A stretch of 64,000 nt of DNA from Desulfovibrio psychrotolerans (GTDB lineage Bacteria; Desulfobacterota; Desulfovibrionia; Desulfovibrionales; Desulfovibrionaceae): positions 124,001 through 188,000 of the forward strand of contig NZ_BLVP01000002.1 of the NCBI RefSeq assembly GCF_013340305.1, read 5' to 3'. The position numbers were made by a program, and so were the translations under genes. The first letter of the stretch is position 1, and each line of letters begins with the position of its first letter. Below the pieces are notes generated by a model that was not told the origin of the DNA, made no database searches, and saw only the letters and a list, made by a program, of their open reading frames with translations. Positions 17,213 through 26,039 of this stretch are shown in pieces.

Positions 17213-17231
17213 GTGTGCATGAGGTATTGCC

Positions 17232-17609
17232 ATGCGGGTAGACGCTAATCTCAGTGCGCTGGACGCCTTTGCCATAAGCCAGCAGGTTACGGCCAATAAT
17301 CTGGCCAATGCCAACACGGACGGATTTAAATCGTCTGATGTACGGCTGGAAACCGGGCCGGAAGGGCTGGGCGTGTCTGTGGCGCAGATACACGTGAACG
17401 AGACGCCGGGACCGGTGATGCACTATCCCGATCTTTCCGTGCAGGCGGAGGGTGACCCGGCGCTGCGCGACGTGGTGGAGGGGTCCAACACGGAGTATGT
17501 GCGGGAAACGCTGAACATGATACGGGACGAGAATGCGTACGCCGCAAATGTGAAGTCCATTCAGACGCAGGTGGAGTTGCTCGGCAGCTTCATTGACGAG
17601 ATTGCCTAG
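17232..17609 (+). CDS. flagellar basal-body rod protein, FlgC-like
   Basis: 125 residues. The N-terminus (LSALDAFAISQQVTANNLAN followed by ANTDGFKS) is the conserved Flg_bb_rod segment, and the C-terminus (EYVRETLNMIRDENAYAANVKSIQTQ, split here) is the matching helical tail. FlgC proteins form the proximal rod; this one is somewhat short and lies outside any flagellar operon. It has its own promoter and terminator, so it may be a paralogue used at a different time. Ribosome site GAGG seven bases before ATG. Confidence 0.8.
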   Translation: MRVDANLSALDAFAISQQVTANNLANANTDGFKSSDVRLETGPEGLGVSVAQIHVNETPGPVMHYPDLSVQAEGDPALRDVVEGSNTEYVRETLNMIRDENAYAANVKSIQTQVELLGSFIDEIA

Positions 17610-17633
17610 CCTGACGGGACAGGGAAAGACACA

Positions 17634-17664
17634 GAGGCCGCGAGCATTCGCGGCCTCTTTTTTT
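17634..17664 (+). terminator. strong rho-independent terminator after the FlgC-like gene
   Basis: gaggccgcga (17634-17643) pairs perfectly with tcgcggcctc (17648-17657) across a four-base loop, followed by a run of T. Confidence 0.93.
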
Positions 17665-17788
17665 GGGATTTAGCATATATCGGTTGACTTTGCGTCATAA
17701 TCTTGACAGTCATGAGTGCATACTGATTGAACCTGACCGCATCCGGCATTGACCCGGATGCCGGAAGGCATTGCGCACCGGAGGCAAA

Positions 17789-18820
17789 ATGGACCTCAAT
17801 GTCAGCGGCATCATCGGCCAGTCTACATCTCTTCAGGAAGTCTTCCGTATTCTCGCCAAGGTTGCCCCCACCGATACCACCGTGCTTGTTACCGGGGAAT
17901 CCGGTACCGGCAAGGAGCTTCTTGTCCGGGCACTGCACGGAAACAGCCTGCGCCATAATGCCCCTTTTGTGCCCATAAACTGCGGGGCCATTCCCAAGGA
18001 ACTGCTGGAGTCGGAACTCTTCGGCCATGAGAAGGGGGCCTTTACCCACGCCATACGGACGCGCCCAGGGCGATTTGAACTGGCGGACGGCGGTACCATT
18101 TTTCTGGATGAAATCGGGGAGATGGATCTGACGTTGCAGGTAAAGATTCTGCGCGTGCTGCAGGAAAAGGAAATCGAGCGGGTGGGGGGCACCTGCGTGA
18201 AGAAGGTGGACGTGCGTATTGTGGCTGCCACCAACCGTGATCTGGAAGGGGAGGTGAAGGCGGGAAGGTTCCGCGAGGACCTGTTCTACCGCCTGAACGT
18301 CATTCCGCTGCACCTGCCTGCCCTGCGAGACCGGGGCGGAGACATACTGGTGCTTGCCGCGCATTTTCTGGAGAAATTCTGCCAGCGCAGAAGCCGTCCG
18401 TTGCTCAGCCTGACGGAAGATACGCGCAAGGTGCTCAACGCCTACAGGTGGCCCGGAAACGTGCGGGAACTGGAAAACTTTATGGAGCGCCTGAGCATAC
18501 TCTGCGACGGCAACGTGGTGGAGCCTGCAGACCTGCCCGCCAAGATTCTGGAAGACGTGGGCGATATCGTCTCTCTGCCGGAACCGACGGCTCCTGCGGC
18601 AGCGGCATCCGCGCAGCAGGGCTTTGTGTGGCCACGCATTGAGCATTTGCGGGAGCACGGCATGGGGCTGAAGGAGTTTCTGGATATGGCGGAAGAAAAA
18701 CTGCTGCTTGAAGCCCTTGAAAAAGCGGACGGGGTGAAGAATCAGGCGGCGGAGATTCTTGGCGTGAAGCGCACAACCCTAATCGAGAAGCTGAAAAAGA
18801 AAAATCTGGGTGAAATGTAG
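17789..18820 (+). CDS. sigma-54-dependent transcriptional activator without receiver domain
   Basis: 343 residues; ATG at 17789 after GGAGG. It starts almost directly with the AAA+ sigma-54 interaction domain: Walker A GESGTGKE near residue 37, the sigma-contact loop GAFTHA in place of the usual GAFTGA, Walker [14 protein letters not shown], and a C-terminal Fis-type helix-turn-helix ([18 protein letters not shown]). The missing N-terminal regulatory domain means it may be constitutively active or controlled by a partner, as for PspF-like and some flagellar activators. The FlgC-like gene upstream and the large TPR gene downstream are candidate targets, though no clear -24/-12 promoter is seen there. 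Confidence 0.93.
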   Translation: MDLNVSGIIGQSTSLQEVFRILAKVAPTDTTVLVTGESGTGKELLVRALHGNSLRHNAPFVPINCGAIPKELLESELFGHEKGAFTHAIRTRPGRFELADGGTIFLDEIGEMDLTLQVKILRVLQEKEIERVGGTCVKKVDVRIVAATNRDLEGEVKAGRFREDLFYRLNVIPLHLPALRDRGGDILVLAAHFLEKFCQRRSRPLLSLTEDTRKVLNAYRWPGNVRELENFMERLSILCDGNVVEPADLPAKILEDVGDIVSLPEPTAPAAAASAQQGFVWPRIEHLREHGMGLKEFLDMAEEKLLLEALEKADGVKNQAAEILGVKRTTLIEKLKKKNLGEM

Positions 18821-18935
18821 CGTTCTTTTTCCGGCATGCTGCCGCGTGGCGAATGTTGCGTATCGCGGGCAGGGAATACCGGCACGGCCTGCCGGGGTAA
18901 TGTGTGTTTTGCATGTTATTTGCAAAGGTTCCGGC

Positions 18936-21900
18936 GTGAGTCGTATCGTCGCATCCAGAGCCTTCTGGACTCTTCTGGCGGCATGCGGGATCTGGCTTTG
19001 GAGTGCCATACCCTGCGTAGCCCTTACATGGTACTGGGGCACCCATCCGGACAAGGAACGTCTGGTGGTGGTGCTTGACGGGCCTGTGGAGAGCTATGGT
19101 CTGGAGCGCACGGGAAGGCAGACGCTCACACTTACGCTGCCTGCGCAGGCGGGCGGCACAGCGGTGAATGCCGGGGCGCTGCGTCAGGAACCGGGCACTC
19201 GCGCTCTGGGCGGCGCGAAACTGCTGGGGCGTCCCAGCGGAAAAGGGCGTACTGTCACCATTCCCACACGCACGGCTGCGTTCGGCTATATTTCTACGAC
19301 TGTCAGCGGTAACAAGATAGTAGTGGACCTGTTCCCCGACCCCATTGGCGCGCGATGGAAGCCCCCGGCTGCCTCTGCCGCACCGAAGAACAGCACCACG
19401 CCTGCGGCAAAGCCAGCCGCACAGGCACAGACTACGACCGGTGCTTCCGGCAATGCCTCTGCCCCTGTTAAGGCCCAGATTCAGGCACAGAAGGCGGCAA
19501 CTCCTGCCGCTGTTTCTGCCGCACCTGCCGCACCTTCTCCGCCTCCGCGACTGGAGAAGCCGGGTACACGGTCGTTGGCACCCGCTCTTCCGCCCCCTCT
19601 GTTTGAGGCATCCATTTCAGATCCCGCGGCACTGCCGGGCAACGGTTCCTCTCCATTACCGGGCACAGTACCGGATAGAGCAGCAGGCATGCCCGGTGCC
19701 GGAGGCACGCCTGATGAGCAGGGCGTGCGGGCTGAAGGCACTTCCGAGCGGTCATATTTTTCCGTGCCGTATACGTTCCGGTCGCGCATAAACCGGGGAG
19801 GTCCGGAAGCGTGGGACGAGCCGGTGCGTGCGCCTGTTTCTGCCCCTGTGCTGGCGGACCTGCCGCCTGCATCCGGGGGAGCAGCTTCCTTTAACGGTTC
19901 CGGTCTGAATGGCGGCGGGGACAGGAGTGCCATGTCTGCCGCTGAACGTGAAGCCCGAGACAGGGAAGAGCGGGAGCGGACGGAGCGCGAACGGATAGAG
20001 CAGCAGGCACGTGCGGCTGAACAGCGCGGGCGCACGGAGGCGGCTGCTGCGCAGGAAGGGGCTGAACTGGGGAAACAGCCGGAACAGCCAGAACGGGCAG
20101 AACAGGCAGAAAGGGCAGAGCAGGCTGAAAGGCAGGTGCAGCAGCAGGTTGCTCCAGCATCCGCCCCCATGCCCGGACAGATGCCAGCGGCTGCTGTAGA
20201 GGCAGAATCCCGCCCTGAAGCCGGCGGCAGAACCGAGATTCCTGTGGAAGGGGCGGAGAACGGGTACGCCGTTCGGTCCCGTGTGGCTGCACCCGGCGAG
20301 GTGGTGACGCTGCGGCGCGCTGCCGACGGTGTTTCCGCCGCTTCCGGTCGCGGAGCGGAGATGCCCGGTGCTGCCGAGACTGCTGCGGCACAGGCACCCG
20401 TGCAGAGTGCCGATGCGGTTTCGGGACAAGCTCCGGGACAGGCGCAGGCTCCGGCCATGCCCGCGTTACAGCCCGTGACGGAAGTCGCTCCCGCGCAGCC
20501 TGCGTCCAGCGGGCAGGGTGAGGGCGAAGCATCCCGGTTTGTGGTCAGCAATCAGGCACCGCCCCTGCCCGAGTACCCCACGTTGAAGTCAAATTTGGAA
20601 GGCGAGCCTGCCATTGCACCCCCACCACCGCCCGCGCCTGTGGCGGAGACTGTGGCACCGCAGCAATTGCAGCAGGTGGTGAGCAACGTGCCTGAACCGC
20701 CTGCACCCAAAGTGGTGTATGTGGACAAGGAAGGCAATCCTGTTCCGCCCCCGCCGGATCCCAAGGATCTTATATTCCGGGCACAGGCCGCGCTGAACAA
20801 CGGCGAGGGCGCATCGGCCCTGGAGCAGTTTGCGGCCTTGAAGGCCATGCGCAATCTTACCGACGAGCAGCGGTCCGAGGTGCTCAACGGTATTGCCGAT
20901 GCCACCTATGCCATGGGCAAGGACGACCTGCTGGCCAATTACGAGAAGATTATTCAATCCAGCACCGAGGCCATGAACTTTGACCTGAAGGGGCCATCTG
21001 TGCCGGGGCACCTGCTGCGCATAGGGCTGACGAACATGAAGATAGGCAATACCCGCGAAGCGGAGGCCTACTTCAACATTCTGCGCAGCAATCATCCGAA
21101 CAGCGACCTCATTCCCATGACCTACTATTATTGGGGTGACCATTACTTCAATAAGGGGGAGTGGCAGAAGGCCGCAGACAACTACCAGCACGTGGTGCAG
21201 AATTTTCCGGATTCGCAGTTTGTGCGCGAGGCCGGGGTGGGGCTGGCGCGGGCGCTCTACAGTCTGGGCTTTTATGAACAGGCCTATCAGATTGTGGATT
21301 ACGTGGAAAAGCGCTGGCCGCGGTTCTACGTGGAGTATCCGCCCTTCCTCAGCCAGATGGGGGACGTGGCCTACCGCATGAAGGAATTTGAAAAGGCCCG
21401 CATAACCTACTGGACGTATTACAACATTGACCCGGACGGCGATGACGCGGACATGGTTCTGGCGCGTCTGGGCGACCTGTATCTGGAACAGAAGGAAGTG
21501 GATGCGGCGCGCGAGGTGTATGAAGAAGCCGCGCGCAAGTTCCCGGAGCGGGACGGCGGGCTTATCTCGTTTATGCGTCTGGCGGAAGAGGGGGTGTATG
21601 ACAGCCCCAACATTGCCGATATGTTCTCCGTGTTTGACAGGCCCTACAACTTGCGGCCCCTGCAGATTTATTCGCGCATCATGGACGAGCATCCGGAGAG
21701 TGCGCTGGCGCCCCTTGCGCATCTGAAGAAGGCCATATGGTATCTGTGGAACAAGGAGTATCCGGACGCGCTCGCCACGGCTTCTTCCTTTGTGCAGCAG
21801 CATCCCGGCCACGAGCTTACCGACAGGGTGAAGGAAGTGGCCCTGAAGGCGTTTAACGTGCTGGTGGCTGATAATATTAAGGAAGGCAACTACGAGCGTA

Positions 21901-22736
21901 TTCTCCACACCTGGGACCAGTTCCCCATTGTGCGGGGGCAGGATACGGAGCTTGCGCCGGAAAGCCGCGTGGCACTGGGCCTTTCTTACTGGAAGAAGGA
22001 GCAGCCTTCCAAGGCGCTGGAAGTGATAGATCCCTTCTTCCAAGGGCTGAAGGTGCCCGAGTATTCTGAAATGGCGCTGAACCTTGCCCTGAGCGTCTAT
22101 CTGGACAACGAACGCTGGGCAGACATAGTGGCCCTTGCACGGCGCATAGAGCAGTGGGAGTTGAACTCCGAAAGCCAGCGCCAGTTAGGGTATGCCCTTG
22201 CGCTTGCGCACGAGAATCTGGGTGAGCATGACAAGGCAAGCCCCATGTGGGCCAAGCTGACCGACGAGAAGGACATGCCCAGAGAGAAGGAGGCCTATAC
22301 GCTGTATTTCCTCAGCCGTGAGGCGGAGCGTAAGGCCGACTGGGAAACCGCCTACAATCAGGCCAAGCAGGCGTTGGCAGGATTCCGGGAACTGGCCAAG
22401 CGCGACCCCGCCAAGGCCGATGAACAGAAAATCAAGGACCTGCTGGGATCGTTGATGGATATTACCGAACGGACCATGCGGATACGGGAATCGCTGGACT
22501 GGGCGCAGGAATACGCCGCGCGGGTGGCTCCTTCCGACCCGGATTATCCGGGGCTGCAGTATCGCATTGCCGGATTATTCAGAAAGAACGCGGAGCTGGA
22601 TAAATGGCGGTCTATCATGACGCAGCTGCGCGACCAGAGCCCGAACTCCCTGTACGGGCGCATGGCGGCTTCGGAACTGCGGACCTATGACCTTACGGAG
22701 GGGGCATCGCAGTTCTCGCCCACCGGACGATTGTAA
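18936..22736 (+). CDS. very large exported TPR protein with AMIN-like N-terminus
   Basis: 1266 residues from the GTG at 18936 (AAAGG seven bases ahead); the frame is open to an ATG at 18810. A signal-type hydrophobic segment (residues 5-30) is followed by a beta-rich region (to about 140, starting LTWYWGTHPDKERLVVVLDG) resembling AMIN domains. A Pro/Ala/Gln/Glu-rich low-complexity segment spans roughly 145-590. The C-terminal half is a long run of tetratricopeptide repeats of the YbgF/BamD-like kind (for example AEAYFNILRSNHPNSDLIPM). AMIN domains bind cell-wall or secretin partners, so an envelope scaffold is the best guess. It lies 115 bp after the sigma-54 activator. Confidence 0.8.
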   Translation: MSRIVASRAFWTLLAACGIWLWSAIPCVALTWYWGTHPDKERLVVVLDGPVESYGLERTGRQTLTLTLPAQAGGTAVNAGALRQEPGTRALGGAKLLGRPSGKGRTVTIPTRTAAFGYISTTVSGNKIVVDLFPDPIGARWKPPAASAAPKNSTTPAAKPAAQAQTTTGASGNASAPVKAQIQAQKAATPAAVSAAPAAPSPPPRLEKPGTRSLAPALPPPLFEASISDPAALPGNGSSPLPGTVPDRAAGMPGAGGTPDEQGVRAEGTSERSYFSVPYTFRSRINRGGPEAWDEPVRAPVSAPVLADLPPASGGAASFNGSGLNGGGDRSAMSAAEREARDREERERTERERIEQQARAAEQRGRTEAAAAQEGAELGKQPEQPERAEQAERAEQAERQVQQQVAPASAPMPGQMPAAAVEAESRPEAGGRTEIPVEGAENGYAVRSRVAAPGEVVTLRRAADGVSAASGRGAEMPGAAETAAAQAPVQSADAVSGQAPGQAQAPAMPALQPVTEVAPAQPASSGQGEGEASRFVVSNQAPPLPEYPTLKSNLEGEPAIAPPPPPAPVAETVAPQQLQQVVSNVPEPPAPKVVYVDKEGNPVPPPPDPKDLIFRAQAALNNGEGASALEQFAALKAMRNLTDEQRSEVLNGIADATYAMGKDDLLANYEKIIQSSTEAMNFDLKGPSVPGHLLRIGLTNMKIGNTREAEAYFNILRSNHPNSDLIPMTYYYWGDHYFNKGEWQKAADNYQHVVQNFPDSQFVREAGVGLARALYSLGFYEQAYQIVDYVEKRWPRFYVEYPPFLSQMGDVAYRMKEFEKARITYWTYYNIDPDGDDADMVLARLGDLYLEQKEVDAAREVYEEAARKFPERDGGLISFMRLAEEGVYDSPNIADMFSVFDRPYNLRPLQIYSRIMDEHPESALAPLAHLKKAIWYLWNKEYPDALATASSFVQQHPGHELTDRVKEVALKAFNVLVADNIKEGNYERILHTWDQFPIVRGQDTELAPESRVALGLSYWKKEQPSKALEVIDPFFQGLKVPEYSEMALNLALSVYLDNERWADIVALARRIEQWELNSESQRQLGYALALAHENLGEHDKASPMWAKLTDEKDMPREKEAYTLYFLSREAERKADWETAYNQAKQALAGFRELAKRDPAKADEQKIKDLLGSLMDITERTMRIRESLDWAQEYAARVAPSDPDYPGLQYRIAGLFRKNAELDKWRSIMTQLRDQSPNSLYGRMAASELRTYDLTEGASQFSPTGRL

Positions 22737-22796
22737 CCTGCTGAGGGACTTTTTAAGGACGCATTGCCGCACAACCGTTCTACGGGAGGTGGAGGT

Positions 22797-23633
22797 ATGT
22801 CGCAGGGATTATCCGTTGCGCGCCGCCCTGTGGTGGCGGGACAGTTCTACACGGCGAATCCGTCGGAACTGCGGGGGCAGGTGCTGGCCTATCTTACCGC
22901 CGGAGAACCCGCCGAGGCACGGCACACCCTGCTCGCCATGGTGCCCCACGCGGGCTATGTCTACTCCGGGATTGTGGCGGGCAAGACGCTCGGACGGGCC
23001 AATTTGGGCGAAATCGTAGTAATGCTCGGCCCCAATCACACCGGAAGAGGGTTGCCCGTGGCCGTATGGCCGGGAGGCGAGTGGCATACCCCGCTCGGAG
23101 CGGTGGCGGTGGATACGGCATTTGTTTCACGGCTGGTGAAGACAGACCCGGTATTTGCGCTGGATACCGCGGCGCATGTGCATGAGCATTCACTGGAAGT
23201 GGTGCTGCCTTTTCTGCAGGAATGCAGGCCTGGTCTGCGGATTGTTCCCGTGGCTGTTGCCTCGCCTTCACCGGAGGTGCTGGCCCGTTGCGGCGCGGCC
23301 CTTGCCCGGTGCATACGCGAAATGCCGGAGGGTGCCGTGAGCATGGTGGTGAGCACGGACATGAGCCACTACGTGCCACATGAAGAGGCCCGCAGGCTGG
23401 ATCATCTGGCGCTTTCCATGGTGCGGAGTCTGGACCCGGAAGGGCTGTACGAAACGGTGCGCGCGCACGGCATAAGTATGTGCGGCCTGTTCCCCATGAC
23501 GGCGGCGCTTGTAGCCTGCCGGCTGCTGGGAGCGGTGCGGGCGGAGTTGGTGGACTATGCCACCTCCGGCGAGACAAGCGGCGACATGGAGCGCGTGGTG
23601 GGCTATGCCGGAGCCATTGTGTCTGCGCCGTAG
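22797..23633 (+). CDS. amrB: MEMO-family protein (AmmeMemoRadiSam system protein B)
   Basis: 278 residues from an ATG with GGGAGG seven bases ahead. Conserved MEMO blocks are PVVAGQFYTANPSELR near the start, VPHAGYVYSGIVAG, MLGPNHTGRG, a HEHSLEVVLPFL segment and STDMSHY. These carry the histidines and aspartate of the fold shared with extradiol dioxygenases. In prokaryotes MEMO often sits with AMMECR1 and a radical-SAM protein (AmmeMemoRadiSam); neither is in this window. Function not established. Confidence 0.9.
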   Translation: MSQGLSVARRPVVAGQFYTANPSELRGQVLAYLTAGEPAEARHTLLAMVPHAGYVYSGIVAGKTLGRANLGEIVVMLGPNHTGRGLPVAVWPGGEWHTPLGAVAVDTAFVSRLVKTDPVFALDTAAHVHEHSLEVVLPFLQECRPGLRIVPVAVASPSPEVLARCGAALARCIREMPEGAVSMVVSTDMSHYVPHEEARRLDHLALSMVRSLDPEGLYETVRAHGISMCGLFPMTAALVACRLLGAVRAELVDYATSGETSGDMERVVGYAGAIVSAP

Positions 23634-23648
23634 GGCATTTTCGTCTTG

Positions 23649-24533
23649 ATGGGAACCACCGGCCGCGATACTCCATTGCCCATGCCCAAGGAACTTTGCA
23701 TCATCCACGCCAACTGTCAGGGCGACCCCTTGCGCGCCCTGCTCATGCTGCACCCGCAGTTCGGCAGCCGGTTCGAAGTGGTGAAGTACACCAACTACCT
23801 GCGCGAAACTATTCCGCAGGGACAGCTGGAATCGTGTTCACTGTTTCTCTATCAGCCGCTGGGCGACAAGTGGGACGACCATGCATCGCGCGCGCTGCTG
23901 GAGCGGGTGAACCCGCGCGCGACCTGCCTGCCCATTCCCAACCTGCTGTTCAAAGGGTACTGGCCTTTCTGGACGAACCGGAGTTCCATGGACTTCGGTG
24001 ATTTCTTTCTTGACCATCTGGTGGACATGGGGCTTGAGATGCGGGAGATATTGCATGTCTGCCTGCGTACGGACCTGACCGCCAAGTTTGACCTTGCCGC
24101 CATGTTTGCGGAATCCGTGGCGCATGAACGGCGAAAGGAAGAAGGCTGCCCGGTGCAGACCGTGGACCTTGTGCTGGAACATTGTTGCACGGAACGGCTC
24201 TTTAACACCATTAATCATCCCAACCGGCGGCTCGTGCTGCATGTGGCGCAGGGAATGCTGGCGGTGCTGGGGTTTGCCCCGCTTCCGGCGGTGCTGGAGA
24301 GCGCCTTTTCAGACCCGTATCCGGAGTTTGAACTGCCCATTCACCCGCAGGTGGCGGCCTTTCACGGGTTTGCCTTTGGTGGAGAGGGCGCGCAGTTCAA
24401 TGTATTCGGCACCTTGCGCACCTACGAGGAATACGTAGCGCTCTATGTGCATTGCCGCATGCACGGCATCCATGATTTTGCAGGGTTTCTGCATCTTGTG
24501 GACCCTTCAGTCTTCTCCCCCGCCAACGGATGA
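23649..24533 (+). CDS. stand-alone WcbI-like domain protein
   Basis: 294 residues. CIIHANCQGDPLRALLMLHP near the N-terminus has the N-C-Q-G block of WcbI-type proteins, which in capsule clusters are putative acyltransferases with a GDSL-like fold. The rest (FLYQPLGDKW, TCLPIPNLLFKGYWPFW, NTINHPNRR) follows the same family pattern. The start is uncertain: ATG at 23649 and ATG at 23682 both lack a strong ribosome site. There are no glycosyltransferases nearby, so its acceptor is unknown. The MEMO gene ends 15 bp upstream. Confidence 0.7.
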   Translation: MGTTGRDTPLPMPKELCIIHANCQGDPLRALLMLHPQFGSRFEVVKYTNYLRETIPQGQLESCSLFLYQPLGDKWDDHASRALLERVNPRATCLPIPNLLFKGYWPFWTNRSSMDFGDFFLDHLVDMGLEMREILHVCLRTDLTAKFDLAAMFAESVAHERRKEEGCPVQTVDLVLEHCCTERLFNTINHPNRRLVLHVAQGMLAVLGFAPLPAVLESAFSDPYPEFELPIHPQVAAFHGFAFGGEGAQFNVFGTLRTYEEYVALYVHCRMHGIHDFAGFLHLVDPSVFSPANG

Positions 24534-24677
24534 TTTTGAGCGTATCCGCGCCAATATGGAGTATGCGTGCCGGACGGCTGTGCGGATTCGGCAGCAAGTC
24601 CGACTGATGTTGTCAGGATTTCCGGGATGGGGCATACTGCGGTTTCATTGGAACCACGGAGCCAAAGGAGAACATGG

Positions 24678-25178
24678 ATGCAGGAAATACATACGGGGCG
24701 TGAGAATACGGCGTTTGCGGCAGCGGATCAGGGCACCATTGTTGCCGTGTGCGTGAGCCAGAAGACCGGAGAGCGCAAGACGCCCGTAGATTCGGTTACG
24801 CTGCGCGAGGATTACGGCATAGAAGGTGACGTGCACGCCGGGTCCGGCAGGCAGGTGAGCCTGCTGGGCGTGGAGGGGGTGGACGTGATGCGGCGCAAGA
24901 TGCCCACGCTGGCGGACGGGGATTTTGCCGAGAACCTGCTGGTGCGCGGGCTGCCCCTTGCCGAGTTGCCTCTGGGAACGCTGCTGTGCGCGGATAACGG
25001 CGTGCGGATGGAGATTACGCAGATAGGCAAGAAGTGTCACAGCAAGTGCAATATTCACAAGACCGTGGGGTACTGCATTATGCCTACACAGGGGATATTT
25101 GTACGGGTGCTTGCGGGGGGTGTTCTGCGTGCCGGGGATGTGCTGCGCGTGGTGCCTGCCCGTGCAGCGGATGCGTAA
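24678..25178 (+). CDS. MOSC-domain protein
   Basis: 166 residues; the ATG at 24678 is seven bases after AAAGGAG. The fold is a single MOSC domain: VDSVTLREDYGIEGDVHAG, RQVSLLG, then FAENLLVRG and the cysteine block GKKCHSKC near residue 120. MOSC proteins bind the molybdenum cofactor through this cysteine and move sulfur or cofactor. Together with tungstate uptake at the left edge this fits a cell with Mo/W enzymes, but its target is unknown. Confidence 0.88.
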   Translation: MQEIHTGRENTAFAAADQGTIVAVCVSQKTGERKTPVDSVTLREDYGIEGDVHAGSGRQVSLLGVEGVDVMRRKMPTLADGDFAENLLVRGLPLAELPLGTLLCADNGVRMEITQIGKKCHSKCNIHKTVGYCIMPTQGIFVRVLAGGVLRAGDVLRVVPARAADA

Positions 25179-25340
25179 CGAATCGGTTTTTTCAGAGAAT
25201 CTTCAGAGAGTCCGGGCGGTAATCAGAGAGCGTCCGGCAGCCGGGCTGGCGAATGCATGCTTGCGTTCACAGCCCGTTTGTCTGTTGTACCCGACGTGCC
25301 CGGCGTGCCCGGCGTGCGGTGAGCCACGGAGGGCAGGAGA

Positions 25341-26039
25341 TTACTGGAGGATGGATTCCACGGGCAGTACGTCCCTGAGAACGGTCTTGCCGCCAGAATT
25401 GATGACGATACGCAGGGCGTAGACATCCTTCAGGGTTGTGTTTTCCGGCATGGGGAGGGCAGCCACCACCTTTTTGAAGCGGGAGATGAGGAACTTGAGG
25501 TCCTTGCTGTCTGCGCTAACGGAAACGAGTTGCCCGTCGCGCGTGACCAGACTGATGAGGGCTTCGCCGTCCACGCTTTTGGTGGTGTCCAGATTGTTCA
25601 GGTCGAAGGAGAGGCTTAAGGTGGAACTGTCGGTTTCCTTGAGAGCGATGTTCTCTATGCTGACAAGCTGGCTGTCTTCCGTTGCCAGCAGGGCGCCGAG
25701 GTCCAGCGTGCTTTTTTCCTTGGACGAATCTTCCACGCTCATTGTGCCGAGCAGAACCTGCAAATCTTCCGGGTCATTGGACTGAAGAATCTGTTCGACG
25801 TTTTCCAACCGTTCCAGATGTACCTGCATTTCGCGCAGCTCCCGCTCCAGATTGATGCGCTCTGTCTGCAGCGATTCGTTTCTGTGCCAGTAGGTGTAGC
25901 CCGCGTAAAATCCGAGTGAAGCGACCAGAACCAGTATGCCCTGCATCCAGATGAGGAGCTTGAGCCACAGCGGGCTGATTCTGAACCGGTGTACCCTCGT
26001 ATCGTCGCGCATGAACAATACGCTGTATTTTTCACTCAT
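25341..26039 (-). CDS. single-pass membrane protein with coiled coil
   Basis: 232 residues. A short cytoplasmic N-terminus (MSEKYSVLFMRDDTRVHRFR) precedes one membrane segment (residues 28-50), then a coiled coil (about 55-90, LERELREMQVHLERLENVEQ) and a soluble domain. The topology resembles the N-terminal part of membrane-bound M23 peptidases, but no peptidase domain follows. Its ATG is immediately after the stop of the L,D-transpeptidase gene, so the two are co-translated and probably act together at the cell wall. I do not recognise the C-terminal domain. Confidence 0.75.
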   Translation of the reverse strand: MSEKYSVLFMRDDTRVHRFRISPLWLKLLIWMQGILVLVASLGFYAGYTYWHRNESLQTERINLERELREMQVHLERLENVEQILQSNDPEDLQVLLGTMSVEDSSKEKSTLDLGALLATEDSQLVSIENIALKETDSSTLSLSFDLNNLDTTKSVDGEALISLVTRDGQLVSVSADSKDLKFLISRFKKVVAALPMPENTTLKDVYALRIVINSGGKTVLRDVLPVESILQ

